A stretch of DNA of 64,000 bases from Myxococcales bacterium (GTDB lineage Bacteria > Myxococcota_A > Polyangia > Nannocystales > Nannocystaceae), in assembly GCA_020633335.1 (NCBI GenBank), contig JACKDU010000006.1, positions 1-64,000 on the forward strand, read 5' to 3'. The position numbers were made by a program, and so were the translations under genes. The notes beneath the pieces were generated by a model. The model worked only from the letters and a program-made list of their open reading frames with translations, ran no database searches and was not told the DNA's origin. Below are positions 33,607-43,849 of the stretch, piece after piece (positions within the stretch are counted from its first letter, which is position 1; each line of letters opens with the position of its first letter).

Positions 33607-34449
33607 TCACTGGCTCGCGCGCGGCCGGAGAAAGATCGCCCAGTAGGTCGCGGCGACGAAGAGCGAGCCGCCGAGGACGTTGCCGATCGTCACCGGCAGG
33701 AGGTTCTTGCCGAAGAACGCGCCCCAGCCGAGGGCGCTGACGTCGACTCCGGCGGCGGCGACGAAGCTCGGATCGATCGCCTCCAGGAGGAGCGCCACCG
33801 GGATGAAGTACATGTTGGCGACGCTGTGCTCGAAGCCGGCGGCGACGAAGGCGGCGATCGGGAAGATCACCGCGAGGATCCGATCGGTGGTCGAGCGCGC
33901 GCTGAAGGTCAGCCAGACCGCGAGGCAGACCAGGATGTTGCAGAGGATCCCGAGGGCGATCGCCTGGCCGAAGCCGAGGCCGAGCTTGCCGACCGCGATC
34001 TTGAGGGCGGTCGCCCCGACCGCGCCGCCGGCGAGGTGGTGGTGGCCGGCGAAGACCACCAGGAGGGCGATGCCGATCGCGCCGACGAAGTTGCCGGCGT
34101 AGACGATCGCCCAGTTGCGGAGGAGCGCGCCGGTGGTGATCCGCCGGCTCGCCCAGGCCATCGCGATCAGGTTGTTGCCGGTGAAGAGCTCGGCCCCGCC
34201 GACGACCACGAGGACGAGGCCGAGGCAGAAGGAGAGGCCGGTGAGGAGGCGGGCGACGCCGAAGGGGAGGGCGGCGCCGCCGGTGGCGACGGTGGTCGCG
34301 AAGACGGCGCCCAGGGCGATGAAGGCGCCCGCGAGGATCGCCAGGGCGAAGAGCGGGAGGGCGGCGCCCTGGGCCTTCTTGACTCCGATCTCCTCGGCCT
34401 TGTGGGCCATCTCGGCGGGGAGGAGGGCGTCGATCCGTGGCTCTTCCAT
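33607..34449 (-). CDS. formate/nitrite transporter (FNT) family channel
   Basis: This 280-residue membrane channel has six hydrophobic segments. Family motifs are GGAELFTGNNLIAMAW (omega loop) and GFEHSVANMYFIPVALL with the conserved pore His. FNT pentamers carry formate, nitrite or hydrosulfide across the inner membrane. The N-terminus MEEPRIDALLPAEMAHKAEE is typical, which sets the start at ATG 34449 although the frame is open further upstream. No formate-lyase or nitrite-reductase gene is adjacent. Confidence 0.9.
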   Translation of the reverse strand: MEEPRIDALLPAEMAHKAEEIGVKKAQGAALPLFALAILAGAFIALGAVFATTVATGGAALPFGVARLLTGLSFCLGLVLVVVGGAELFTGNNLIAMAWASRRITTGALLRNWAIVYAGNFVGAIGIALLVVFAGHHHLAGGAVGATALKIAVGKLGLGFGQAIALGILCNILVCLAVWLTFSARSTTDRILAVIFPIAAFVAAGFEHSVANMYFIPVALLLEAIDPSFVAAAGVDVSALGWGAFFGKNLLPVTIGNVLGGSLFVAATYWAIFLRPRASQ

Positions 34450-34601
34450 GGGCGGGAGGATGCCGCAGGCGGGCGAAGCAGAGGCCGCACGATTTTCGAG
34501 GGTGGCAGCAGGGATGTCAGCAGTGATCACGAACGCCCGAGAACGTCGTTTTGAGCGGCGTTCTGCGTGGTGGGGCGGCGGACGCGCGGGCGGATCGGCG
34601 C

Positions 34602-34607
34602 TAGCTT
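34602..34607 (+). promoter_or_regulatory. -10-like box TAGCTT upstream of Lhr
   Basis: This ends 11 nt before ATG 34619 with no Shine-Dalgarno between. Confidence 0.35.
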
Positions 34608-34618
34608 CGAGGGCCGCC

Positions 34619-37600
34619 ATGCCCGACGCGCCCACGCCCGCGAGCCCGGTCCTCGACGCCTTCCACCCCGCGGTCGCGGCCTGGTTCCGCGCGACCTTCG
34701 GGGCGCCGACCGGTCCCCAGCGCGAGGGGTGGCCGGCGATCATCGCCGGCGAGAACGCGCTCATCGCCGCGCCGACCGGCTCCGGCAAGACCCTCGCGGC
34801 CTTCCTCGCGGCGATCGATCGCCTCACCCGCGAGGGCCTGGCGGGGACCCTGGCGCCGACCACCCGGGTGGTCTACGTCTCGCCGCTCAAGGCGCTGAGC
34901 AACGACATCGAGCGCAACCTCCAGCTCCCCCTCGCAGGGATCGCCGAGGAGCTCCGGCGCCGCGGGATCGAGGCGCCGCCGCTGCGGACGGCGGTCCGCA
35001 CCGGCGACACCCCGAGCTCGGCCCGCGCGGCGATGCTCAAGAAGCCGCCCCACCTCTTCGTCACCACCCCGGAGTCGCTCTACATCCTCCTGACCTCGGA
35101 GGGCGGGCGGCGGATGCTCGCCGACGTCGACACCGTGATCGTCGACGAGATCCACGCGGTCGTCGGCGACAAGCGGGGGGCCCACCTCGCGCTCTCGATC
35201 GAGCGGTTGGCGGGGCTGGTCGCCGCCCGCGGCAAGACCCTCCAGCGGATCGGCCTCTCGGCGACCCAGCGGCCGATCGAGGCGGTCGCGCGCTTCCTGG
35301 TCGGGCCCGAGGGGCGCTGCGCGGTGATCGATCGCGGCTTCCGCCGTCACCTCGATCTGGCGATCGAGGTCCCGCCCTCGCCGATGGCGGCGGTGATCTC
35401 GAACGCGCAGTGGCAGGAGGTCTTCGACCGCCTGGCCGCGCTGATCGCCGAGCACCGGACGACCCTGGTCTTCGTCAACACCCGCCGCCTCGCCGAGCGG
35501 GTCTCGCGGCACCTCGGCGAGCGCCTCGGCGCCGACGCGGTCGCGGCCCACCACGGCTCGCTGAGCCGCGAGCAGCGGCACGCGTCGGAGCAGCGCCTCA
35601 AGGCGGGCGGGCTCCGGGCGCTGGTCGCGACCGCCTCGCTCGAGCTCGGGATCGACGTCGGCGCGGTCGAGCTGGTCTGCCAGATCGGCTCGCCGCGCTC
35701 GATCTCGGGGTTCTTGCAGCGGGTCGGCCGCTCCGGCCACCGGGTCGGCGAGATCCCCAAGGGGCGCCTCTTCCCGACCACCCGCGACGACCTCGTCGAG
35801 TGCGCGGCCCTCCTCCGGGCGGTCGGCGCCGGCGAGCTCGATCGCCTGGTGATCCCCGAGGCGCCGCTCGACATCCTCGCCCAGCAGGTGGTGGCGATGA
35901 GCGCGAGCGAGGAGCTGGTCGAGGACGAGGTCTTCGACATGGTCCGGAGGACATCTTCCTATGCGGGGCTCGAGCGGCCGACCTTCGACGCGATCATGAC
36001 GATGCTCGGCGACGGCTTCTCGACCCGCCGCGGGCGGCGGGGGGCGCTGATCCACCGCGACCAGGTCCACGGGCGGATCCGCGGGCGCCGCGGCGCCGGC
36101 CTCACGGCGATCCAGAACGGCGGGGCGATCCCCGACACCGCCGACTACGACGTGGTCCGCGAGCCCGAGGGGACGACGATCGGCTCGGTCCACGAGGACT
36201 TCGCGGTCGAGGCGATCCCCGGCGACATCTTCCAGCTCGGGACCATGGCCTGGAAGATCCTCAAGGTCGAGCCCGGGCGCCTGCGGGTCGAGGACGCCGC
36301 CGGGCAGCCGCCGACCGTGCCCTTCTGGCTCGGCGAGGCGCCGGGGCGGAGCGCGGAGCTCTCGGCCGCGGTCGCCGAGTTCCGCGGCGAGGTCGGCCGG
36401 CGGATCGGCGAGGGCGGTCGCGCGAGCGCAGTGACCTGGCTCATCGACCAGCTCGCGCTGGAGCCCGCGGCGGCCGAGCAGATCGCCGAGTACCTCGGCG
36501 CCGCCCAGGACGCGCTGGGGGCGATGCCGACCCAGGAGACGGTGGTGCTCGAGCGCTTCTTCGACGAGGGCGGGGGGATGCAGCTGGTGATCCACGCCCC
36601 CTTCGGCGCCCGGGTGAACCGCGCCTGGGGGCTCGCGCTCCGCAAGCGCTTCTGCCGCTCCTTCAACTTCGAGCTCCAGGCGGCGGCGACCGACGACGCG
36701 ATCGTGATCTCGCTCGGGGCGGTCCACTCGTTCCCGCTCACGGATGTCTTCGACTTCCTCCGCGGGCCGGGGGTCCGCGACATCCTGGTCCAGGCGCTCC
36801 TCGACGCGCCGATGTTCATCGTCCGCTGGCGCTGGAACGCCTCGCGGGCGCTCGCGGTCCCGCGGCGGCGGGGCGGCAAGAAGGTCGCGCCCCAGCTCCA
36901 GCGGATGATCGCCGAGGACCTCGCGGCCGTGGTCTTCCCCGATCAGGGCGCTTGCCTCGAGAACATCGCCGGCGACCGCGAGATCCCCGACCACCCGCTG
37001 GTCCAGCAGACGATCGACGACTGCCTGCGGGAGGCGATGGACGTCGACGCCTTCCTCGCGCTCATCGACGCGATCACCAGCGGCAAGAAGACCCTCAAGG
37101 CGGTCGAGCGCTCCGAGCCCTCGCCGCTCGCCCACGAGGTGCTGACGGCCCGGCCCTACGCCTTCCTCGACGACGCGCCGCTCGAGGAGCGGCGGACCCA
37201 GGCGGTGATCCTCCGGCGCTCGCTCGACGGCGAGGACGCGAAGGCGCTCGGGGTCCTCGACGCCCGGGTGATCGCCGAGGTCCGCCAGCAGGTGTGGCCG
37301 CGGGCCGACGACCCCGACGAGCTCCACGACGCGCTCACGTGGCTCGGCTACCTGACCCAAGAGGAAGGTGAGTCGGGGCGGACGCGCGAGGGCCGGCCCT
37401 GGCGCGAGCTCCTGGAGCGCCTGCAGCGGGCCGGGCGGGCCGCTCTGCTGGCGAGCGCAGGCGGCGCGCGCCTCTGGGTCGCGGCCGAGCGCCTGCCGCT
37501 CCTGCGGGCGGTGCTCGGCGAGCGCGGGATGGTCCTCGAGCCGCCGATCGCCCCGCCGGCCGCGCTCGACCGGGCGTGGGATCCGGACCTCGCGCTGGTC

Positions 37601-38986
37601 GAGCTGGTCCGCGGGCGCCTCGAGGGACTCGGCCCGGTGAGCGCCGCTCGCCTCGCGGGCGAGCTCGGGATCTCGACGTCGCTGATCGACGCGGCCCTGA
37701 TCGCCCTCGAGGGCGAGGGCTTCGCGCTCCGCGGCCGCTTCTCGCCCGGCGTGAGCGACGAGGAGTGGTGCGAGCGCGGGCTCCTCGCGCGGATCCACCG
37801 CGGGACCCTCCACCGCCTCCGCCAGGAGATCGCGCCGGTCACCACCGCGGAGTTCCTCGCCTTCCTCCTCGAGTGGCAGGGGCTCGACGTCGATCCGCGA
37901 CCGACGGGGCCCGAGGCGCTCGCCCGGGCGGTCGACGCGTTGGTCGCCTTCGAGGCGCCGGCGGCCGCCTGGGAGGCGGAGATCCTGCCGGCGAGGATCG
38001 CCCGCTACGAGGCCGGCTGGCTCGATCAGCTCTGCCTCGCCGGCGCGGTCGTCTGGTCGCGCCTCGGCGCCCCGGCGAGCGCGAGCAAGGGGCGGGGGAG
38101 CGGGCCGCTGCGGACCACGCCGATCGCCCTCGTCGATCGCGGCCACGCCGAGCTCTGGGCGACCCTCTGCCCGCGGACGGCGGCGGTCGACGATCTCGGC
38201 GCCGACGCGCGGGCGCTCCACGAGCTCCTCAGCCGCCGCGGCGCGCTCTTCTTCGGCGAGCTCGTCGCCCAGGCCGGCCTCCTCCGGGCCCAGGTCGAGG
38301 CGGCGCTCGGCGAGCTGGCGGCCCGCGGCCTGGTCTCCTCCGACGGCTTCGCCGGCCTCCGGGCGCTGATCGCCCCCGCGAAGACGAAGGGGGGAGGACG
38401 CGGCGCTCGCCGACCGCCGCGCCCCGGCTTCGGGCCGATGGAGCGGGCCGGGCGCTGGTCGCTCGTCGACGCGGGTGCGAGTGACATGTCCGAAGGGACA
38501 GGTTCAACGACGACGCCGCCGGAGGCGATCGAGCACGCCGCCCGGGTGCTCCTCCGCCGCTACGGCGTGGTCTTCCGCGGGCTCGTGGCGCGCGAGCGAT
38601 CGATGCCGAAGTGGCGCGAGCTCCTCCGGGTGCTCCGCCGCCTCGAGGCCCGCGGCGAGATCCGGGGCGGCTACTTCGTCGGCGGGCCGGCGAGCGGCGG
38701 CGAGCACTTCGCGCTCCCGGAGGCGGTCGGCCTCCTGCGCGCGCGCCGGCGGAGCGGCCCCTCGGGGCGCCTGGTGACGGTCGCGGCCAGCGATCCCCTC
38801 AACCTGGTCGGCGTCCTCACCCCGGGCGAGCGCCTGCCCGCGCTCCTCGGCAACCGGATCACCTACCGCGACGGCGTGCCGATCGCCGCCCTCGAGGGCG
38901 GGCACGTCCGCCACCTCGCGGAGGCGAGCGCCGAGGACGCGCCGGCGATCCACCAGGCGCTGATCGCCGGCGCTCGTCGGCGCTGA
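34619..38986 (+). CDS. lhr: Lhr-type large DEAD/DEAH helicase
   Basis: This 1455-residue SF2 helicase has APTGSGKTLAAFL (motif I, about 52), VIVDEIHAV (motif II, about 175), GLSATQ (motif III) and LQRVGRSGHR (motif VI, about 366). A Lhr-core winged-helix and DEAD_assoc region follow (MPTQETVVLERFFDEGGGMQ, FGARVNRAWGLALRKRF). The C-terminal extension matches long bacterial Lhr proteins implicated in DNA repair. A palindrome copy at 38487-38500 encodes MSEGTG in a linker, just after GRWSLVDAG. A variant copy with rare codons lies at 35940-35953. Start at ATG 34619 fits the family's N-terminus. Confidence 0.93.
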   Translation: MPDAPTPASPVLDAFHPAVAAWFRATFGAPTGPQREGWPAIIAGENALIAAPTGSGKTLAAFLAAIDRLTREGLAGTLAPTTRVVYVSPLKALSNDIERNLQLPLAGIAEELRRRGIEAPPLRTAVRTGDTPSSARAAMLKKPPHLFVTTPESLYILLTSEGGRRMLADVDTVIVDEIHAVVGDKRGAHLALSIERLAGLVAARGKTLQRIGLSATQRPIEAVARFLVGPEGRCAVIDRGFRRHLDLAIEVPPSPMAAVISNAQWQEVFDRLAALIAEHRTTLVFVNTRRLAERVSRHLGERLGADAVAAHHGSLSREQRHASEQRLKAGGLRALVATASLELGIDVGAVELVCQIGSPRSISGFLQRVGRSGHRVGEIPKGRLFPTTRDDLVECAALLRAVGAGELDRLVIPEAPLDILAQQVVAMSASEELVEDEVFDMVRRTSSYAGLERPTFDAIMTMLGDGFSTRRGRRGALIHRDQVHGRIRGRRGAGLTAIQNGGAIPDTADYDVVREPEGTTIGSVHEDFAVEAIPGDIFQLGTMAWKILKVEPGRLRVEDAAGQPPTVPFWLGEAPGRSAELSAAVAEFRGEVGRRIGEGGRASAVTWLIDQLALEPAAAEQIAEYLGAAQDALGAMPTQETVVLERFFDEGGGMQLVIHAPFGARVNRAWGLALRKRFCRSFNFELQAAATDDAIVISLGAVHSFPLTDVFDFLRGPGVRDILVQALLDAPMFIVRWRWNASRALAVPRRRGGKKVAPQLQRMIAEDLAAVVFPDQGACLENIAGDREIPDHPLVQQTIDDCLREAMDVDAFLALIDAITSGKKTLKAVERSEPSPLAHEVLTARPYAFLDDAPLEERRTQAVILRRSLDGEDAKALGVLDARVIAEVRQQVWPRADDPDELHDALTWLGYLTQEEGESGRTREGRPWRELLERLQRAGRAALLASAGGARLWVAAERLPLLRAVLGERGMVLEPPIAPPAALDRAWDPDLALVELVRGRLEGLGPVSAARLAGELGISTSLIDAALIALEGEGFALRGRFSPGVSDEEWCERGLLARIHRGTLHRLRQEIAPVTTAEFLAFLLEWQGLDVDPRPTGPEALARAVDALVAFEAPAAAWEAEILPARIARYEAGWLDQLCLAGAVVWSRLGAPASASKGRGSGPLRTTPIALVDRGHAELWATLCPRTAAVDDLGADARALHELLSRRGALFFGELVAQAGLLRAQVEAALGELAARGLVSSDGFAGLRALIAPAKTKGGGRGARRPPRPGFGPMERAGRWSLVDAGASDMSEGTGSTTTPPEAIEHAARVLLRRYGVVFRGLVARERSMPKWRELLRVLRRLEARGEIRGGYFVGGPASGGEHFALPEAVGLLRARRRSGPSGRLVTVAASDPLNLVGVLTPGERLPALLGNRITYRDGVPIAALEGGHVRHLAEASAEDAPAIHQALIAGARRR
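35940..35953. repeat. variant palindrome-like sequence inside lhr
   Basis: TGGTCCGGAGGACA, followed by TCTTCC, aligns with GTCCGAATGGACATCTCC at 46841 with one gap. It uses codons rare in this genome (AGG, ACA, TCT), encoding RRTSSYAGL where Lhr proteins usually have RRAYPYAGL-like sequence. Confidence 0.3.
38487..38500. repeat. dispersed palindrome, consensus copy, inside lhr linker
   Basis: Exact TGTCCGAAGGGACA within the coding sequence for SDMSEGTGS, between two conserved Lhr segments. Confidence 0.65.
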
Positions 38987-39144
38987 GGGGCTGGGCGCGC
39001 TGGCCCCCTCCGCCGACGCGGATCGTCGGCGCGCGCGCCCTCGCCCGGCGATCCGCGGTCGGCGGCGGCCGCCGCTGTGGCATGATGCTCGACGTTCGCG
39101 GGCCCGGATCGAAGCCGGGGCCCCGGGCGCGGGAGGAGCGGGTC

Positions 39145-40383
39145 ATGGAGGAAGCGGCCGCGTCGCCGGAGAGCGACTTCGACGTCGAGATCCTGCTGGG
39201 CGAGGGAGCCCTCGTGCTCGCGCTGGAGCAGGCGCTGGCGGCCGGCCTCGAGAGCGGCGCCGGCGTGGTCGAGGTCGCCTCGATCGCCGCGCTCGCCCAC
39301 GCCTCGCTCCCCTACGATCGCTTCGTCCTCCGCTCGATCACCGAGGTCGCGGTCGTCGAGGGGATGCGCCACAACCTCGAGGTCACGCTCGCCCTGGCCC
39401 TCGAGGGGCGGCCCTCGCTGAGCGGCGAGCTCAGCCTCCACTTCGCGGCGACGCCCGCCGCTCAGGGGATTCGGATCACCTTCGTCCGCCTCGCGCCGCT
39501 CTCGGTGAGCGCGCTCGCCGGGCTCCTCGGGCTCGCGGAGGAGGTGCTGGCCGCCGTCCTCCGGCCGCTGGCGGCCGGGCTCCTCGGCGAGCCGGTGCTG
39601 CCGATCGGCCCGCTCGCGTCGGCCGGGCGCCGCAGCGTCGCGGTCGTGCCGGCCTCGGAGGAGCGCGGCGGGGCGCTGGCCCTCCTCGCCGACTTCGAGG
39701 CGCGGACGGAGGCGGCGAGCGTCCAGGACGCGGTGCAGATCGCCGCCCTGGCCGCGGAGGCGCCGGCCCGCGGGCTCGTGGTCGCGCTCGGTCCGGCGGG
39801 CTTCGCCGCGCTCGCCGGGCTCATCGACCGCGAGCTCGCCGCGAGCTTCGCCGCGACCATGCAGGCCCAGGGGATCCAGGCGAGCGAGCAGCGGGTGCAC
39901 CTCGGCCGCAGCGCCGCCCGCCCCGAGGCCCTCCTCCTCGAGCTCCACTGGACCTGGAAGGTGAACAAGCTCTCGCCGAAGCGCGGGCAGGGCGGGGACG
40001 TCGGCCACAAGCTCGCCGAGGTGATCGATCGGATCCGCCGCAGCGGCGAGACGATCCGCGAGATCGATCTCCGGATCCACCTCGAGCCCCGCCTGGTCGG
40101 CGGTCGGCCGCGCGTCGACATCTCGCCCGACGGGACGATCACCCTCCAGCGCCAGGCGCTCGGGCTCGGCGGCGACGCGAAGGTCGGCCGCTCCCTCGTC
40201 CTCGATCTCTGGGACGCGCTCGACGTCGACCACCGCCTCTGCGGGGCGATCTTCCCCGAGTGGATCGCGGTCGCCAGCGCGGCTGGCGGTCGCCACCGGG
40301 GGATCGCCCTGACCTACGACGCGCTCGCGTGGTCGGCGGAGACGCTCCTCCTCGGCGCGACGCTCGCGGCCGAGGAGCGCTGA
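39145..40383 (+). CDS. hypothetical cytosolic protein, 412 residues
   Basis: Family not recognised. It starts MEEAAASPESDFDVEILLGE after GGAGGAGCG and is Ala/Leu-rich. The middle part repeats hydrophobic helices (VSALAGLLGLAEEVLAAVLR, GFAALAGLIDRELAASFAAT). The C-terminal part is polar (DWKVNKLSPKRGQGGDV-like, IDRIRRSGETIREIDLRIHL). There is no signal peptide and no convincing transmembrane segment. It lies between lhr and nadE in the same direction; the 20-nt spacing to nadE permits cotranscription, although nadE has its own TACAAT box. Confidence 0.6.
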   Translation: MEEAAASPESDFDVEILLGEGALVLALEQALAAGLESGAGVVEVASIAALAHASLPYDRFVLRSITEVAVVEGMRHNLEVTLALALEGRPSLSGELSLHFAATPAAQGIRITFVRLAPLSVSALAGLLGLAEEVLAAVLRPLAAGLLGEPVLPIGPLASAGRRSVAVVPASEERGGALALLADFEARTEAASVQDAVQIAALAAEAPARGLVVALGPAGFAALAGLIDRELAASFAATMQAQGIQASEQRVHLGRSAARPEALLLELHWTWKVNKLSPKRGQGGDVGHKLAEVIDRIRRSGETIREIDLRIHLEPRLVGGRPRVDISPDGTITLQRQALGLGGDAKVGRSLVLDLWDALDVDHRLCGAIFPEWIAVASAAGGRHRGIALTYDALAWSAETLLLGATLAAEER

Positions 40384-40388
40384 CGCGG

Positions 40389-40394
40389 TACAAT
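40389..40394 (+). promoter_or_regulatory. -10 box TACAAT upstream of nadE
   Basis: This ends 9 nt before ATG 40404, in the gap after the preceding gene; a near-leaderless nadE transcript is predicted. Confidence 0.45.
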
Positions 40395-40403
40395 CCGCCG
40401 CCG

Positions 40404-42476
<2,073 letters not shown>

Positions 42477-42562
42477 GCGATCGCGAGCGAGGCGCGCGCG
42501 CTCCCGAGCCCCGCGCGCGGGCCTCCCCAGATGCCCACGGCGTCGCCGCGACCGCGGGTTGC

Positions 42563-42568
42563 TATCAT
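42563..42568 (+). promoter_or_regulatory. -10 box TATCAT upstream of fibrinogen-like lipoprotein
   Basis: TATCAT ends 8 nt before GTG 42577, a spacing that places +1 at the start codon. It is one of the clearest leaderless candidates. Confidence 0.5.
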
Positions 42569-42576
42569 CGCCGGTC

Positions 42577-43794
42577 GTGGAGCTGCGCACACCCCCCTCG
42601 AGGCGCCCGCACGTCGGGCTCTTGGCGATCGCCGCCGCCGCCCTCGTCGCCTGTAGCGGCGGCGAAGGGGAGAGCGAGGCGACCTCAACCTCCGGGGCGG
42701 CGACGACGACCGCGACGACCTCGACCTCGGGCTCGACCGGCAGCGGCGCGGCGACCGAGACCAGCGGCGGCTCCTCGAGCGGCGGCGGCGGATCGACGAG
42801 CAGCGGGTCGACGAGCGGCGGCTGCGAGGCGCTGATCTGGTACGCCGACAGCGACGGCGACACCTACGGTGATCCCGAGGTGACCACGCGGGCCTGCGAG
42901 CAGCCGGAGGGCTACGTCGACAACGACCTCGACTGCGACGACTCGGAGCCGCTCCTCAACCCCGAGACCACCTGGCACCCCGACGCCGACAACGACTCCT
43001 ACGGCGACGCCGAGACCGCGGTGGTCCAGTGCGAGCCGCTCGCCGGCCACGTCCTCGACGACGGCGACTGCGACGACGGCGACCCGGCCGTCAACCCGCT
43101 GGCGACCGAGGCGGTCTGCGCCGACCTCGGCGTCGATCGCAACTGCGACGGGGTGCCGGCGCCGCTCTGCGCCTCGTGCCTGACCCTCAAGGAGGACGGC
43201 AAGGTCGCCGCCGACGGGGTCTACACCGTCGATCCGGACGGCGGCGATCCGAGCGACGCGGTCGCGGTCTTCTGCGACATGACGAGCGACGGCGGCGGCT
43301 GGACCCTGCTGATGCGGATCACCGGGACCAGCACCGGCCACGCCCTCCTCAACAACGCCTTCGGCCCCAAGCCCTGCGTCGTCGGCGGGATGTCCTGCCG
43401 CCTCAGCAGCGCCGACATCTCGCGCTTCATCGCCGCCCCGGGGATCCAGGTCTTCGAGATCCGGCCAGACGACCCCCAGTTCATCTCGTGGTACGTGCGC
43501 GCGGCGATCGACAGCGAGACCTGGCCGACCAACCTCCAGGCGAACAACCGGCCGGCGATGGCGGCCAACCCGAACGAGGCGTGGATCCTGACCTCCTACC
43601 AGAGCTCGGCCGACGCCTTCGCCGGGGCGAACGGCGACACCGGGGCCTACGAGGGCGCCGGCCACTACTACCCGACCCCCTACCCGGGCGAGCAGATCTT
43701 CTTCAAGGGCTCACAGGCGGGTCTGCGGGTGAATACGGGGTGGGTCGCCGACTGCTGCAACGACAACCAGCCGGGGACCCTCTGGGTGCGATAG
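42577..43794 (+). CDS. lipoprotein with MopE-like repeats and fibrinogen-like domain
   Basis: This 405-residue protein has the lipobox AAAALVAC, a Ser/Thr/Gly linker and MopE-type repeats (YADSDGDTYGDPEVTTRACE, DNDLDCDDSEPLLNPE). It ends in a fibrinogen C-terminal-like domain starting CASCLTLKEDGKVAADGVYT with VFCDMTSDGGGWTLLMRI. Such domains bind sugars or proteins, and the MopE part binds metal, so a cell-surface adhesin is likely. GTG start follows TATCAT by 8 nt. Confidence 0.8.
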   Translation: MELRTPPSRRPHVGLLAIAAAALVACSGGEGESEATSTSGAATTTATTSTSGSTGSGAATETSGGSSSGGGGSTSSGSTSGGCEALIWYADSDGDTYGDPEVTTRACEQPEGYVDNDLDCDDSEPLLNPETTWHPDADNDSYGDAETAVVQCEPLAGHVLDDGDCDDGDPAVNPLATEAVCADLGVDRNCDGVPAPLCASCLTLKEDGKVAADGVYTVDPDGGDPSDAVAVFCDMTSDGGGWTLLMRITGTSTGHALLNNAFGPKPCVVGGMSCRLSSADISRFIAAPGIQVFEIRPDDPQFISWYVRAAIDSETWPTNLQANNRPAMAANPNEAWILTSYQSSADAFAGANGDTGAYEGAGHYYPTPYPGEQIFFKGSQAGLRVNTGWVADCCNDNQPGTLWVR

Positions 43795-43834
43795 CGGCCG
43801 CCGGCCCCGCGTCAGCCGAGCGCGCACCCTTTGC

Positions 43835-43840
43835 TAGACT
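43835..43840 (+). promoter_or_regulatory. -10-like box TAGACT upstream of kinase gene
   Basis: This ends 9 nt before GTG 43850, with TTTGC just upstream (extended -10-like TGC). Confidence 0.4.
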
Positions 43841-43849
43841 GAGCCCGCC

